Assembly: GCA_937915745.1 (NCBI GenBank)
Contig: CALGGJ010000125.1
Location: 1-21,905 of the forward strand
From: an uncultured Prevotellaceae bacterium
GTDB lineage: Bacteria; Bacteroidota; Bacteroidia; Bacteroidales; Bacteroidaceae
Length of the DNA: 21,905 nt
Direction: 5' to 3'
Part shown: positions 15,290 to 21,905 of the stretch, piece after piece
How positions within the stretch are numbered: the stretch's first letter is position 1
How the letters are laid out: the number at the start of each line of letters is the position of its first letter
Position numbers and translations under genes: made by a program
The notes under the pieces: model-generated
What the model was told of the DNA's origin: nothing
Databases searched by the model: none
The model's input: only the letters and a program-made list of their open reading frames with translations

Positions 15290-16198
15290 TCAGAAGAGTG
15301 TCTCGGGATATTCGCCAGCCTCGACGAGTGCCTTGATTCGTGCCACTGTGTCGGGACGGTCGGCTGCATAAGTCACGCCAAACCACTTGCTGGTAGTATC
15401 GAGTACCTCAACCGTTGCCGTGCCGTCGTTGATAAGTTTGTTGACCATGAGCGGGATGAAAAACTCGGCCTTGAGGTTCTCCATGTTCTTAGGGTCGGAG
15501 AGGAACTCCTTGAAATAAGCCTCGGAGTAGTCGAAGTAGTCGGGAGTAAATCCCCACATATTCATCGACACCGGCGAATTCTCGGCTATTTCCACCCACT
15601 TGTCGCCATCCTTGTAACAGATCTTACCGTCAACACGCATGATTTCAGTACGCTCCACCACATCAGTCAGATGATGATGCTCGTTGGTGGCACACACGCC
15701 GCGAGCCACTGTGCCGTTTTCGCTCAGGGTGTTGCAAACACGGAATCCGACCATTGCATACTGATTCTTGACTCCGGCAGGCAGCGAACTGAGATATTTG
15801 CCAACCTGCGCAAACGCATCACGGCCATAGAAGTCGTCACAGTTGATTACACAGAACGGCTCGTTTATCACGTCTTTACCCATGAGCACTGCATGGTTTG
15901 TGCCCCATGGTTTGACACGACCCTCGGGACAAGTGAAACCCTCGGGCAGCGAATCGAGCGCCTGGAAACAGAGTTCACAAGCAACCTTGCCCTCATATTT
16001 CGATAAAATCTGAGAGCGGAACTGCTCTTCAAAGTCACGACGGATCACCCATACTATCTTGCCAAATCCTGCACGGATGGCATCGAATATACTGTAATCC
16101 ATGATGGTCTCACCGTTAGGGCCAAGTCCATCAAGCTGCTTCAGGCCGCCATAACGGCTGCCCATTCCTGCAGCAAGTAGAAAAAGTGTTGGTTTCAT
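15290..16198 (-). CDS. Sugar nucleotidyltransferase (NTP transferase family)
   Basis: The 302-residue cytoplasmic protein has the nucleotidyltransferase signature LLAAGMGSRYGGLKQ (7-21, with Lys20), KPWGTNHAVL (96-105), and the metal-binding aspartates in CVINCDDFYG (Asp121-Asp122). It should join a sugar-1-phosphate to an NTP to give an NDP-sugar and pyrophosphate. It has no acyltransferase or phosphotransferase domain fused to it and its length suits a single-domain enzyme. Sugar and base cannot be read from the sequence; glucose-1-phosphate uridylyl- or thymidylyltransferase-like activity are candidates. It stands 87 bp after the lyase gene on the same strand, but without a clear functional link. 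Confidence 0.88.
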   Translation of the reverse strand: MKPTLFLLAAGMGSRYGGLKQLDGLGPNGETIMDYSIFDAIRAGFGKIVWVIRRDFEEQFRSQILSKYEGKVACELCFQALDSLPEGFTCPEGRVKPWGTNHAVLMGKDVINEPFCVINCDDFYGRDAFAQVGKYLSSLPAGVKNQYAMVGFRVCNTLSENGTVARGVCATNEHHHLTDVVERTEIMRVDGKICYKDGDKWVEIAENSPVSMNMWGFTPDYFDYSEAYFKEFLSDPKNMENLKAEFFIPLMVNKLINDGTATVEVLDTTSKWFGVTYAADRPDTVARIKALVEAGEYPETLF

Positions 16199-16249
16199 AA
16201 TAGCATTTATAATGTTAATAATGTGTTATCAAACAGAATACCTATGACT

Positions 16250-16264
16250 TGTCATCGAATGACA
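16250..16264 (-). other. Short hairpin between the lyase and nucleotidyltransferase genes
   Basis: TGTCAT-CGA-ATGACA is a perfect 6-bp stem with a 3-nt loop, 21 bp after the lyase stop codon. There is no U-tract on the minus strand, so termination is uncertain. Confidence 0.3.
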
Positions 16265-16285
16265 TTAACGCCATCGGTTACTACA

Positions 16286-19200
16286 TCAGTTCTCCGACAT
16301 ATACTCATACAGTCGCAGCACGTCCTGAGTATCTACCACACCATCGTGGTTCACGTCTTGCGGAACGGTATTGCCGCCCTCGCTGCCAATGGTTTGCATG
16401 TAATTGTAGATATTGAGTATGTCCTGGGTATCGATTATGCCATCCATGTTAACATCAAGTCCGTATCCGGCGACGAACAGCAAGCCCTCACTGATGCGGC
16501 TGGTATCCCATGTGTATTGCACCGGCAACTTGAATTTCGGACTTCCGGCAAACGACTGTGCATTGAACACACGGATGGAATCGCCAATGTTGAGCGATGT
16601 CGAGCTGGTGAAGAACAGTTCAACCGTGCCATTTATAGTCATGCGACCCACGTTGACGAGCGATGCACATCCGCTGTTTACGGCTGTCGCACACCGGCGC
16701 ACACCCACAAGATAAGTGCCCGTCGAGGCTATATTGACATTCTTGCCGCTCATATCGAGCGTACCTGTCACTGAATTGGCCAACAGACCTACCTGCACCG
16801 TACCGCTTATCGAGAACGACGCATTCGTCAGTGTACCTGTGCCTGTAAGGCTTGCCCCACGTGCCACGGTCAGAACTCCGGTGCCGAGTACACCTCCCGA
16901 CTGCAAATGGAGCTCACCTGCATTGATAGAAACGGTGCCGGTATTGTCCCAAGCTCCCTTCACATTCATCTTACACTTACCCAACTTCTGGAAGTTCGAC
17001 TTGTTGTTGCCGCCACCATCGGTGATTTTGCCCTCATAGGTAAAGTCGGTATCGTCGTTGCCCACCTGCCAGGTATTGCTGCCATTCACAGCCGAGCTGT
17101 TTGAGAAGTTGGCAACAGGGTGTGCCAGGTTGCCCTTTCCTGTAAGACGACCTATGTGATAGGTCATAGCTACATTGGTCACTGTCGCACCGTCGGCTAT
17201 ATCGAGTGTACCCTTCGGCATTCCGTTGGAGTTCTTCAGCGGCAGCCATATGTCTTTGTTGGTCACACGTACCGTGCCCGTAAATGCCGACCAGTCGCCT
17301 GTGATGCCCACCCTGCTCACAGTGTTACGAGGTATGATTGTCAGTGTTCCGGCTCCTGTCAGCTTGTTTGCGTATGCTGTATAGTATGTGTTGGTAAGGT
17401 ACCATGTGCCTGTCTTGCCCTCCGCCACATGTATGTTGTGTTTCTGCGACATGCAGTCGTCGTAGAGAGTTCCGCCCTGGAACTCAACCGTGCCGGCAGG
17501 TGTGTCGCCTCCCATCACATCTACAACACCTGCAGCAATGACGAGACGCTGCACTGTGTTGGCTGCATATAACTTGAGCCATCCTGCGCCTTTCTTCGTG
17601 AGTACGGTTCCGCTCACCACCTTATCCATAGCAAAGTCGGCCGAGTTGCTTATTACTCCACCCTCACTACCTGACATCTGCATCGGGCTTCCCATCTCTA
17701 CGGCAGCTGTCGTCTGTAGTGTTGCACCGTTTTCGATGACAAAACGCGATGCCGCCGTCTGCACCGCACCCAGGTTTCCGCTTTCCTTGTACTGGTTTGA
17801 CAGGGCGCTCACCTTGAGTGTTCCGCCGCTTATGCGTGTACCTCCCGTGTATGTATTGTCGTTTCCTATGGTCAGCGTGCCGTTTCCGCGCTTCACCAGG
17901 CGCGTTGTTCCGCCCAGGTATCCTGTACCGCCGAAGGTGTAGTCTTTGGTACTGTTCACAATCACCGAGTCGGCATTGAGTTCGCCTTTCAGGTTGACGG
18001 TGAACTGTTGTGAGTTGTCGTCGAAGATGACGCGGTCGTGAGCCACGAATATGTCGGCTTCCTGAGTGGCCGTGTTCATGAAGTTCTTGCTCACGGCGAA
18101 ATCCCATGTGGTGCTTTCGGCACCTGTCCATGCTATGAGTCCGGCATCGCGCACACCCTCGATGACGAGGTATATGGTGCCGTCGGTGTATTCCAGGTTG
18201 GCTTTCTGTCCCGAAAGTCCTTCGATGATGATGTTTTCGAGACTCCCGTTGATGGTTTCCACTTCCATTATCGGGTATCGTCCGCTCTCCATGGTTGATT
18301 TTCCGCTTAGCGCATGCGCCACAAATTCAAACACGGGTGTGAGGTACTTAGGGCCGTATTCCCATGTCTTGCGTTCTATCTTGAGCGATGTTGCCTTCAC
18401 CATGTCGGCCTTGAGGTCTTGGCTGTAGATGTCAAACACGATGCGCGAGCCCATGTTCATCACGAGCGATGTGGTGGTCAGTGTGCCCTGATTGTCGGTT
18501 CCGCCTGGGTTGAGGTGTGAGTCGTATTCCATTGTGATGCCTGCAGCAAACGTACCTCCGTTGCTGTTGAGTTGTGTAAATCGGTTGAGCCACAGCGGTG
18601 AGTTGGCCAGCGTGCCGTCGAAGTTGAGTATTCCTGCCCATACGTTTGTTTCGCCGGTGTAGGTGTGTGTGGCTGCAGGCAGGGAGAGTGCGCCGTCGCC
18701 CTGCTTTATGAGTCGCATGTCGCCGCTGAATGGTTCGCCCTCGACGGTGCATGTGTAGTATTTGTAGTTGATGGCAGGGTTTCCGCTGGTGTTGTTGCTG
18801 TTGGTGCCTTGCACCCATGACGGGGTGTTGAAGGTCACAATCCATGGTTTGGCTCCGCTTTCCACTTTTATTTTTGTGTCGGCATATTCACACACGATGA
18901 GGTGTTGGTCGTTGTTTGCTGAGCTTATGGTGGCGCCATTTGGCAGTTCTGTTCGTCCGGTCATGGTGAGTGGTGGCGGTGCGACAGTGATTCCTTCGAG
19001 TTCGCCGAGGAAGTAGCTGGCATGTGGTGGTTGGTTGTATCCTATCGATTCCCACACCATGCCTTGCCGGTATTGATGGTCGTGCCAGAGTGTGTAGTTG
19101 CGGTATTTGGTTGCGATGTTGGTTGTATAGATGCGCACGTAGAGGTTGTCGGCGGTGCGTGCTATTATTTCTTCGCGCCAGTCGCCCAGTATGTCGCCTG

Positions 19201-20824
19201 TGGCCGACGGTGTGTTTTTTGTCCAGTTGCAGTTGGCTGTTCCGTCGGCAGTGAATACTATGGAGCCGTTCGCCTTGAATACCCGTGCGGCTCCCTCGCG
19301 GCTGCTTGCTCCGTCAAGGCCTTCTTCGAGCAGGTCGCCGTCCCAGTAGATTCGGAAGTTGTTGGTAAATCCGGTTGGTCCGCCGCTGATGACTTTATCG
19401 GCCACACACGATATGGTTCCCGACTGGCTGCTGTGTCCGATGGCTCCGGGGTAGTCGTTTGAGAAGTTGCCGCATAGTGCACGTCCGTCATCACTGGTGG
19501 ATACCAGTCGGTAGTATATCTTCGATGTGGTGGCGTCGCGGTAGTTCATGGCCGGTTCGTCTTCGTTGCAGGCAAATATTTCCTGTCCGTGGCGGTAAGG
19601 GTCGAAGTCGGAGCAGTGTTGTGCGTCGCCGTGTCCCAGTCCGGTGGTGGAGAGTCCCTTGCCGTTGTCGTCGATTACCATGGAGCCGAACACTATCTCA
19701 TCGCGTCCGTCCCAATCGACGTCGGCTATTCCGTAGTTGTGGTAGCCGTTGCCGTACCATGGGTCGCTCCATCCGTTGTTGTTTTGCCACTCCCAGTAGA
19801 GTGTGAGTTTATGTGTTGTCGGGTTTACCGAGAATGCCTTCATGTGGTGTTTAGTGTAGCATCCGCGCCCGAGGAAGATGTACGGGTTGCGCCCGTCGAG
19901 GAATGGTGCGCCGAAGTAGTGCTTGGTGCCACGGTGTCCGTAACCGTCGCCCCAGTCGCTCACATCGCCTCGCGGCAGTGGGTAGGCCATCCACAGTGCG
20001 TTGCCTGTGCCTATCGGATATGGTTTTCCGGTTGCTCCCTCGAGGTAGAGCAGGTATTCGTTGCCGGTGTTGGTGTAGGTCATGTTGGCTTGCTGGAGCA
20101 CAGTGTTGCGGGTGTTCACATTCATGTTGCCAATGTTGGTGGTGGTCCCGTCGGCATGGTGTATAATCATGTTGTCGGCACCTCTCATCAGTATTTCGGC
20201 TTTTCCGTCGCCGTCCCAGTCGTATCCTACGGCATCGTATTGCTCGTCGGGGCCTGATACCATGTTGGGACCGAGGTCTATCCACCAGAGGCGATTGCCC
20301 TTTATGTTGTAGCACTCGATGCAGTTATAGGCCGAGTCGTTATCTACAGAGCTGCCGTCGGGGCCGTAGTTGCGTTTCATGATGAACTCTGCCACACCGT
20401 CGCCCGTGACATCGGCCAGTGCTATGTCGTTTATATTGTATGACGATGTGATGTCGGTGCCGCGCCTGGAGTACAGTTTTCCCACAGCAAACTGTATATA
20501 TTGCTGGTTGAGACGTGTGACTGCTTCACACTTTGCTTGCTCCACTCCGCGCACAACTGCTGCCACTTGATATTTGGCACCTGCCGTGCCGCCTGTGTCG
20601 GTATAGTTTGACACTTTCAGTGGCGTGGAGTTGAGCTTCACTCCGTTGCGGTAGAGGTTATACTCCACGTCGTAGTATTCTTCGGCAAAAATGCGCCAGC
20701 TGACGAAAGCTCCGCTTCCCGATGGCACTGCTACAAGGCCGCGGTCAAGCTTGTCGGTTGTACGCTGGGCTGCGCCCGACAGGCTGATGATTAAGGAGAT
20801 GGTTAGTATCTGTAATCTTTTCAT
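16286..20824 (-). CDS. Secreted rhamnogalacturonan lyase (PL11) with autotransporter-type repeats and dockerin pair
   Basis: The start at 20824 gives 1512 residues with a clean signal peptide (MKRLQILTISLIISLSGAAQ); an 82-residue longer frame is rejected because it runs through the promoter. Residues about 25-610 form a PL11 rhamnogalacturonan lyase: DRGLVAVPSGSGAFVSWR at the start, calcium-binding-like DVTGDGVAEF, DWDGDGKAE and DVDWDGRDE blades, and the hallmark GLGHGDAQHCSDFDP. The enzyme cleaves the rhamnose-galacturonate backbone of pectin by beta-elimination. Residues about 700-1440 carry strand repeats of the autotransporter-associated type (for example RGNGTLTIGNDNTYTGGT near 980). The C terminus has two dockerin-like calcium loops (Asp1457-Asn1459-Asp1461 and Asp1490-Asn1492-Asp1494). 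No type IX sorting domain is seen. Its promoter is at 20852-20881. Confidence 0.9.
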   Translation of the reverse strand: MKRLQILTISLIISLSGAAQRTTDKLDRGLVAVPSGSGAFVSWRIFAEEYYDVEYNLYRNGVKLNSTPLKVSNYTDTGGTAGAKYQVAAVVRGVEQAKCEAVTRLNQQYIQFAVGKLYSRRGTDITSSYNINDIALADVTGDGVAEFIMKRNYGPDGSSVDNDSAYNCIECYNIKGNRLWWIDLGPNMVSGPDEQYDAVGYDWDGDGKAEILMRGADNMIIHHADGTTTNIGNMNVNTRNTVLQQANMTYTNTGNEYLLYLEGATGKPYPIGTGNALWMAYPLPRGDVSDWGDGYGHRGTKHYFGAPFLDGRNPYIFLGRGCYTKHHMKAFSVNPTTHKLTLYWEWQNNNGWSDPWYGNGYHNYGIADVDWDGRDEIVFGSMVIDDNGKGLSTTGLGHGDAQHCSDFDPYRHGQEIFACNEDEPAMNYRDATTSKIYYRLVSTSDDGRALCGNFSNDYPGAIGHSSQSGTISCVADKVISGGPTGFTNNFRIYWDGDLLEEGLDGASSREGAARVFKANGSIVFTADGTANCNWTKNTPSATGDILGDWREEIIARTADNLYVRIYTTNIATKYRNYTLWHDHQYRQGMVWESIGYNQPPHASYFLGELEGITVAPPPLTMTGRTELPNGATISSANNDQHLIVCEYADTKIKVESGAKPWIVTFNTPSWVQGTNSNNTSGNPAINYKYYTCTVEGEPFSGDMRLIKQGDGALSLPAATHTYTGETNVWAGILNFDGTLANSPLWLNRFTQLNSNGGTFAAGITMEYDSHLNPGGTDNQGTLTTTSLVMNMGSRIVFDIYSQDLKADMVKATSLKIERKTWEYGPKYLTPVFEFVAHALSGKSTMESGRYPIMEVETINGSLENIIIEGLSGQKANLEYTDGTIYLVIEGVRDAGLIAWTGAESTTWDFAVSKNFMNTATQEADIFVAHDRVIFDDNSQQFTVNLKGELNADSVIVNSTKDYTFGGTGYLGGTTRLVKRGNGTLTIGNDNTYTGGTRISGGTLKVSALSNQYKESGNLGAVQTAASRFVIENGATLQTTAAVEMGSPMQMSGSEGGVISNSADFAMDKVVSGTVLTKKGAGWLKLYAANTVQRLVIAAGVVDVMGGDTPAGTVEFQGGTLYDDCMSQKHNIHVAEGKTGTWYLTNTYYTAYANKLTGAGTLTIIPRNTVSRVGITGDWSAFTGTVRVTNKDIWLPLKNSNGMPKGTLDIADGATVTNVAMTYHIGRLTGKGNLAHPVANFSNSSAVNGSNTWQVGNDDTDFTYEGKITDGGGNNKSNFQKLGKCKMNVKGAWDNTGTVSINAGELHLQSGGVLGTGVLTVARGASLTGTGTLTNASFSISGTVQVGLLANSVTGTLDMSGKNVNIASTGTYLVGVRRCATAVNSGCASLVNVGRMTINGTVELFFTSSTSLNIGDSIRVFNAQSFAGSPKFKLPVQYTWDTSRISEGLLFVAGYGLDVNMDGIIDTQDILNIYNYMQTIGSEGGNTVPQDVNHDGVVDTQDVLRLYEYMSEN
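16289..16456 (-). other. Dockerin-like module at the lyase C terminus
   Basis: The last 56 residues contain two EF-hand-like repeats, DVNMDGIIDTQDILNIYNYM and DVNHDGVVDTQDVLRLYEYM, separated by 13 residues. Spacing of Asp/Asn at positions 1, 3, 5, 9 and 12 fits dockerin type I calcium loops. In Prevotella-like Bacteroidales such modules end many secreted enzymes whose partner cohesin is often unknown. Confidence 0.85.
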
Positions 20825-20851
20825 GAATTTGATATAACGGGTATTTCTGCG

Positions 20852-20881
20852 CAAAGATACGCAATTATCTATAATTGGCAA
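20852..20881 (-). promoter_or_regulatory. Promoter for the PL11 lyase
   Basis: On the minus strand a perfect -7 box TATCTTTG (20859 to 20852) follows TTG (20881 to 20879) by 19 bp. Transcription would start near 20846, giving a leader of about 20 nt. This supports the start codon at 20824. Confidence 0.7.
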
Positions 20882-20910
20882 TTGAAAAGTGGCAATTATT
20901 TTTGTCTTGA

Positions 20911-20929
20911 TACGTAGAAACCCTACGTA
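20911..20929. promoter_or_regulatory. Perfect palindrome upstream of the lyase promoter (candidate operator)
   Basis: TACGTAG-AAACC-CTACGTA is a perfect 7-bp inverted repeat lying about 30 bp upstream of the -33 element of the lyase. The position fits an activator site, for example for a polysaccharide-sensing regulator; none is encoded in the window. Confidence 0.45.
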
Positions 20930-21070
20930 AATCGACCATTTGTCGCGCTGCACTGCATCTCCTTCTGTCATGAATATGGGACGAAGATGGTGTCGCGCAG
21001 TCGTTGGCGGAACATCAGGCAGGGACATAAGGGCATACACGTCTTCCCGTGCGGATATACGCTTATACAA

Positions 21071-21120
21071 GTTTCGTATGTAAGTTTCGTATGTAAAGTT
21101 TCGTATGTAAGTTTCGTACT
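21071..21120. repeat. Short 13-14 bp tandem repeats
   Basis: GTTTCGTATGTAA occurs at 21071-21083, again with an extra A at 21084-21097, again at 21098-21110, and a fourth partial copy (GTTTCGTACT) ends at 21120. A diverged inverted copy (TACATGCGAAAC) lies near 21281-21292, so the array appears to be the left edge of the palindromic element that follows. Confidence 0.85.
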
Positions 21121-21137
21121 ATGTTTTAGCTACATAT

Positions 21138-21268
21138 CAGATACACTCCTTCGTTTCGCTCCGTCGGTATGACAGACGGGAAGGTTGCTGGATGGGCAGC
21201 AGGGGGGCATAGCACAAACATTCGAAGTCATACCGACGGAGGTATGAAATACCGTAGGAGCGTATCTG
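21138..21268. repeat. Large imperfect palindromic element
   Basis: Perfect 15-bp inner arms CTCCGTCGGTATGAC (21159-21173) and GTCATACCGACGGAG (21227-21241) surround a 53-bp centre. Outer arms CAGATACACTCC (21138-21149) and GGAGCGTATCTG (21257-21268) match at 11 of 12. The arm sequence resembles, from memory, palindromic intergenic repeats of the GTCAT..CGA..GAG..ATCT kind scattered through Bacteroidota genomes. There is no open frame of note inside it. Confidence 0.8.
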
Positions 21269-21360
21269 TGTGTGAAACATCTACATGCGAAACCTATATA
21301 CGTTTATTTTGTCACGGACCCTGATGTTTCTTTCTCCGGCTCTACGGATATTTTGCCATG

Positions 21361-21474
21361 AGTGTAGGGAAAAACTTAAAATTGTGGGACAGTTTTTATA
21401 ATTTGCCACCACAATTTTTATAACTTGTCACCACAATTTATATAAATTGCCCCACAATTTTAAGTTTACTCCTG
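21361..21474 (-). repeat. Interspersed repeat element, copy B
   Basis: Read on the minus strand, this follows the same order as copy A (2110-2212): terminal AAACTTAAAA, a GTGGGGCA unit, a GTGGTGACA unit, a third GTGG unit, then an inverted unit ending TTTTAAGTTTTTCCC. The ends are inverted repeats of AAACTTAAAATTGTGGG (21372-21388 and 21451-21467). On the minus strand the element is preceded by ATTTACCTGC, matching the 22-bp module next to copy A. It occupies the opposite strand from copy A. Confidence 0.75.
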
Positions 21475-21490
21475 CGCTTGCAGGTAAATG

Positions 21491-21507
21491 ACTCATGGGG
21501 CATGAGT
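21491..21507. other. Perfect 7-bp hairpin beside repeat copy B
   Basis: ACTCATG-GGG-CATGAGT forms a perfect stem with a 3-nt loop. A related ATGAGTG occurs on the other side of copy B at 21359-21365, so it may belong to the same element. Confidence 0.4.
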
Positions 21508-21703
21508 AAATTTCGCCAGAAGACAGAGTATTTTTTTCATGGTGCAAGAGTGAGTCTCCGTTTGTCCACAGCTGTTTCTCTGCATAAAAGGCCATAGTGC
21601 CACCCCTACGGTCGTACTGCCGGAGGTGTAGCCGGGCAAACCGGCAAAGGAATTGCATTAGTGGTTCAAATGTAATAAAAACCAACAAAAAGTTGTGTTT
21701 TGT
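21508..21703. other. Gene-free stretch before the last gene
   Basis: No credible gene is seen. There is a GC-rich hairpin GCCGG-GCAAA-CCGGC (21631-21645), with TGCCGG at 21618-21623 able to compete for the same right arm. I do not recognise a known riboswitch. Confidence 0.45.
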
Positions 21704-21734
21704 TTTGTCATAAAGCAACTATTTATTAAATTTG
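21704..21734 (+). promoter_or_regulatory. Strong Bacteroidota-type promoter for the gene at the right edge
   Basis: The -33 box TTTG (21704-21707), a 19-bp spacer and a perfect -7 box TAAATTTG (21727-21734) predict a start near 21741 and a leader of about 40 nt. Confidence 0.75.
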
Positions 21735-21779
21735 CAGTCACAATGGTAGCATTCCGCAACTAATACCCGAACTAAAAAA

Positions 21780-21905
21780 ATGACAATTATGAGAAAAGAT
21801 TTTACACACCCCCGCCTTCGTGGCACGATTCACAAAGCCTTCATGATAGGCGCCGGCTTCTGGCTGACGGCTCATGCGCTGCAGGCACAGCTGTCGAAAA
21901 ACCCC
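21780..21905 (+). CDS. N-terminal fragment of an exported protein (cut by window edge)
   Basis: Forty-two codons are visible, starting MTIMRKDFTHPRLRGTIHKA and continuing with a hydrophobic stretch FMIGAGFWLTAHALQAQ that looks like a signal peptide with cleavage near ALQAQ. The start could be the ATG at 21780 or the in-frame one at 21789 (MRKD); the two cannot be separated here. It is divergent from the PL11 lyase gene and has its own strong promoter. The mature part is nearly all outside the window, so the function is unknown. A secreted or outer-membrane protein is the most that can be said. Confidence 0.7.
   Translation, partial: MTIMRKDFTHPRLRGTIHKAFMIGAGFWLTAHALQAQLSKNP

Noticed and set aside
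20825..21070. 82-residue N-terminal extension of the PL11 lyase frame
   Set aside because: It would place a normal signal peptide in the interior and would include the promoter and its operator-like palindrome.
21508..21703. Riboswitch in front of the last gene
   Set aside because: Some GC-rich hairpins are present, but they lie upstream of the predicted transcription start and match no known riboswitch core.
21428..21718. 96-residue minus-strand open frame beside the last gene
   Set aside because: It runs through repeat copy B and the promoter of the gene at 21780 and shows no protein-like pattern.

Overview
The window looks like a Bacteroidales chromosome, of Prevotella or Muribaculaceae character, though I cannot fix the family. 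The evidence is: (i) promoters of the Bacteroidota type (TTTG, about 19-20 bp, then TAnnTTTG) ahead of several genes and few Shine-Dalgarno sequences; (ii) the block rpsU - tyrosine recombinase - hpf - tRNA-Thr, which as I recall precedes tuf/secE/nusG in Bacteroides relatives; (iii) PorW/SprE and PorX homologues; (iv) a secreted polysaccharide lyase ending in a dockerin-like module.

Layout. Positions 1-1638 (minus strand) hold the translation block: a tRNA-Thr cut by the window edge, hpf, xerC and rpsU. Positions 1639-2513 have no convincing gene; they carry the rpsU promoter, an array of 22-bp repeats built into a long inverted repeat (repeat copy A), and a strong promoter for the next gene. 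Positions 2514-11283 (plus strand) hold a tightly packed run: a PorW/SprE-like TPR lipoprotein, PorX (response regulator plus PglZ domain), tsaE and dnaE. After a 282-bp gap rich in nested inverted repeats comes argD (11566-12693). It converges on and overlaps by 29 bp a minus-strand run: a secreted glycine-rich beta-helix protein, a secreted EEP-fold phosphodiesterase, a sugar nucleotidyltransferase and a 1512-residue secreted rhamnogalacturonan lyase (PL11). Positions 20825-21779 are again gene-free and contain a large palindromic element and repeat copy B. A new secreted protein starts at 21780 and runs off the right edge.

How the parts relate. The left genes are translation and recombination housekeeping. 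PorW/SprE and PorX belong to the type IX secretion/gliding machinery and its control. tsaE (t6A tRNA modification) and dnaE (replicative polymerase) are housekeeping genes in the same run. The right half faces outward: the lyase, beta-helix protein and phosphodiesterase all have signal peptides, and the lyase points to pectin (rhamnogalacturonan I) use.

The most unusual items are the domain architecture of the lyase (PL11 + autotransporter-type beta-strand repeats + dockerin pair), a two-copy repeat family with an ordered internal structure placed in opposite orientation in the two gene-free regions, a 20-bp tandem repeat that supplies the tsaE start codon, and a nested inverted repeat over the argD promoter. 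I see no CRISPR array, transposase, phage genes or defence system.
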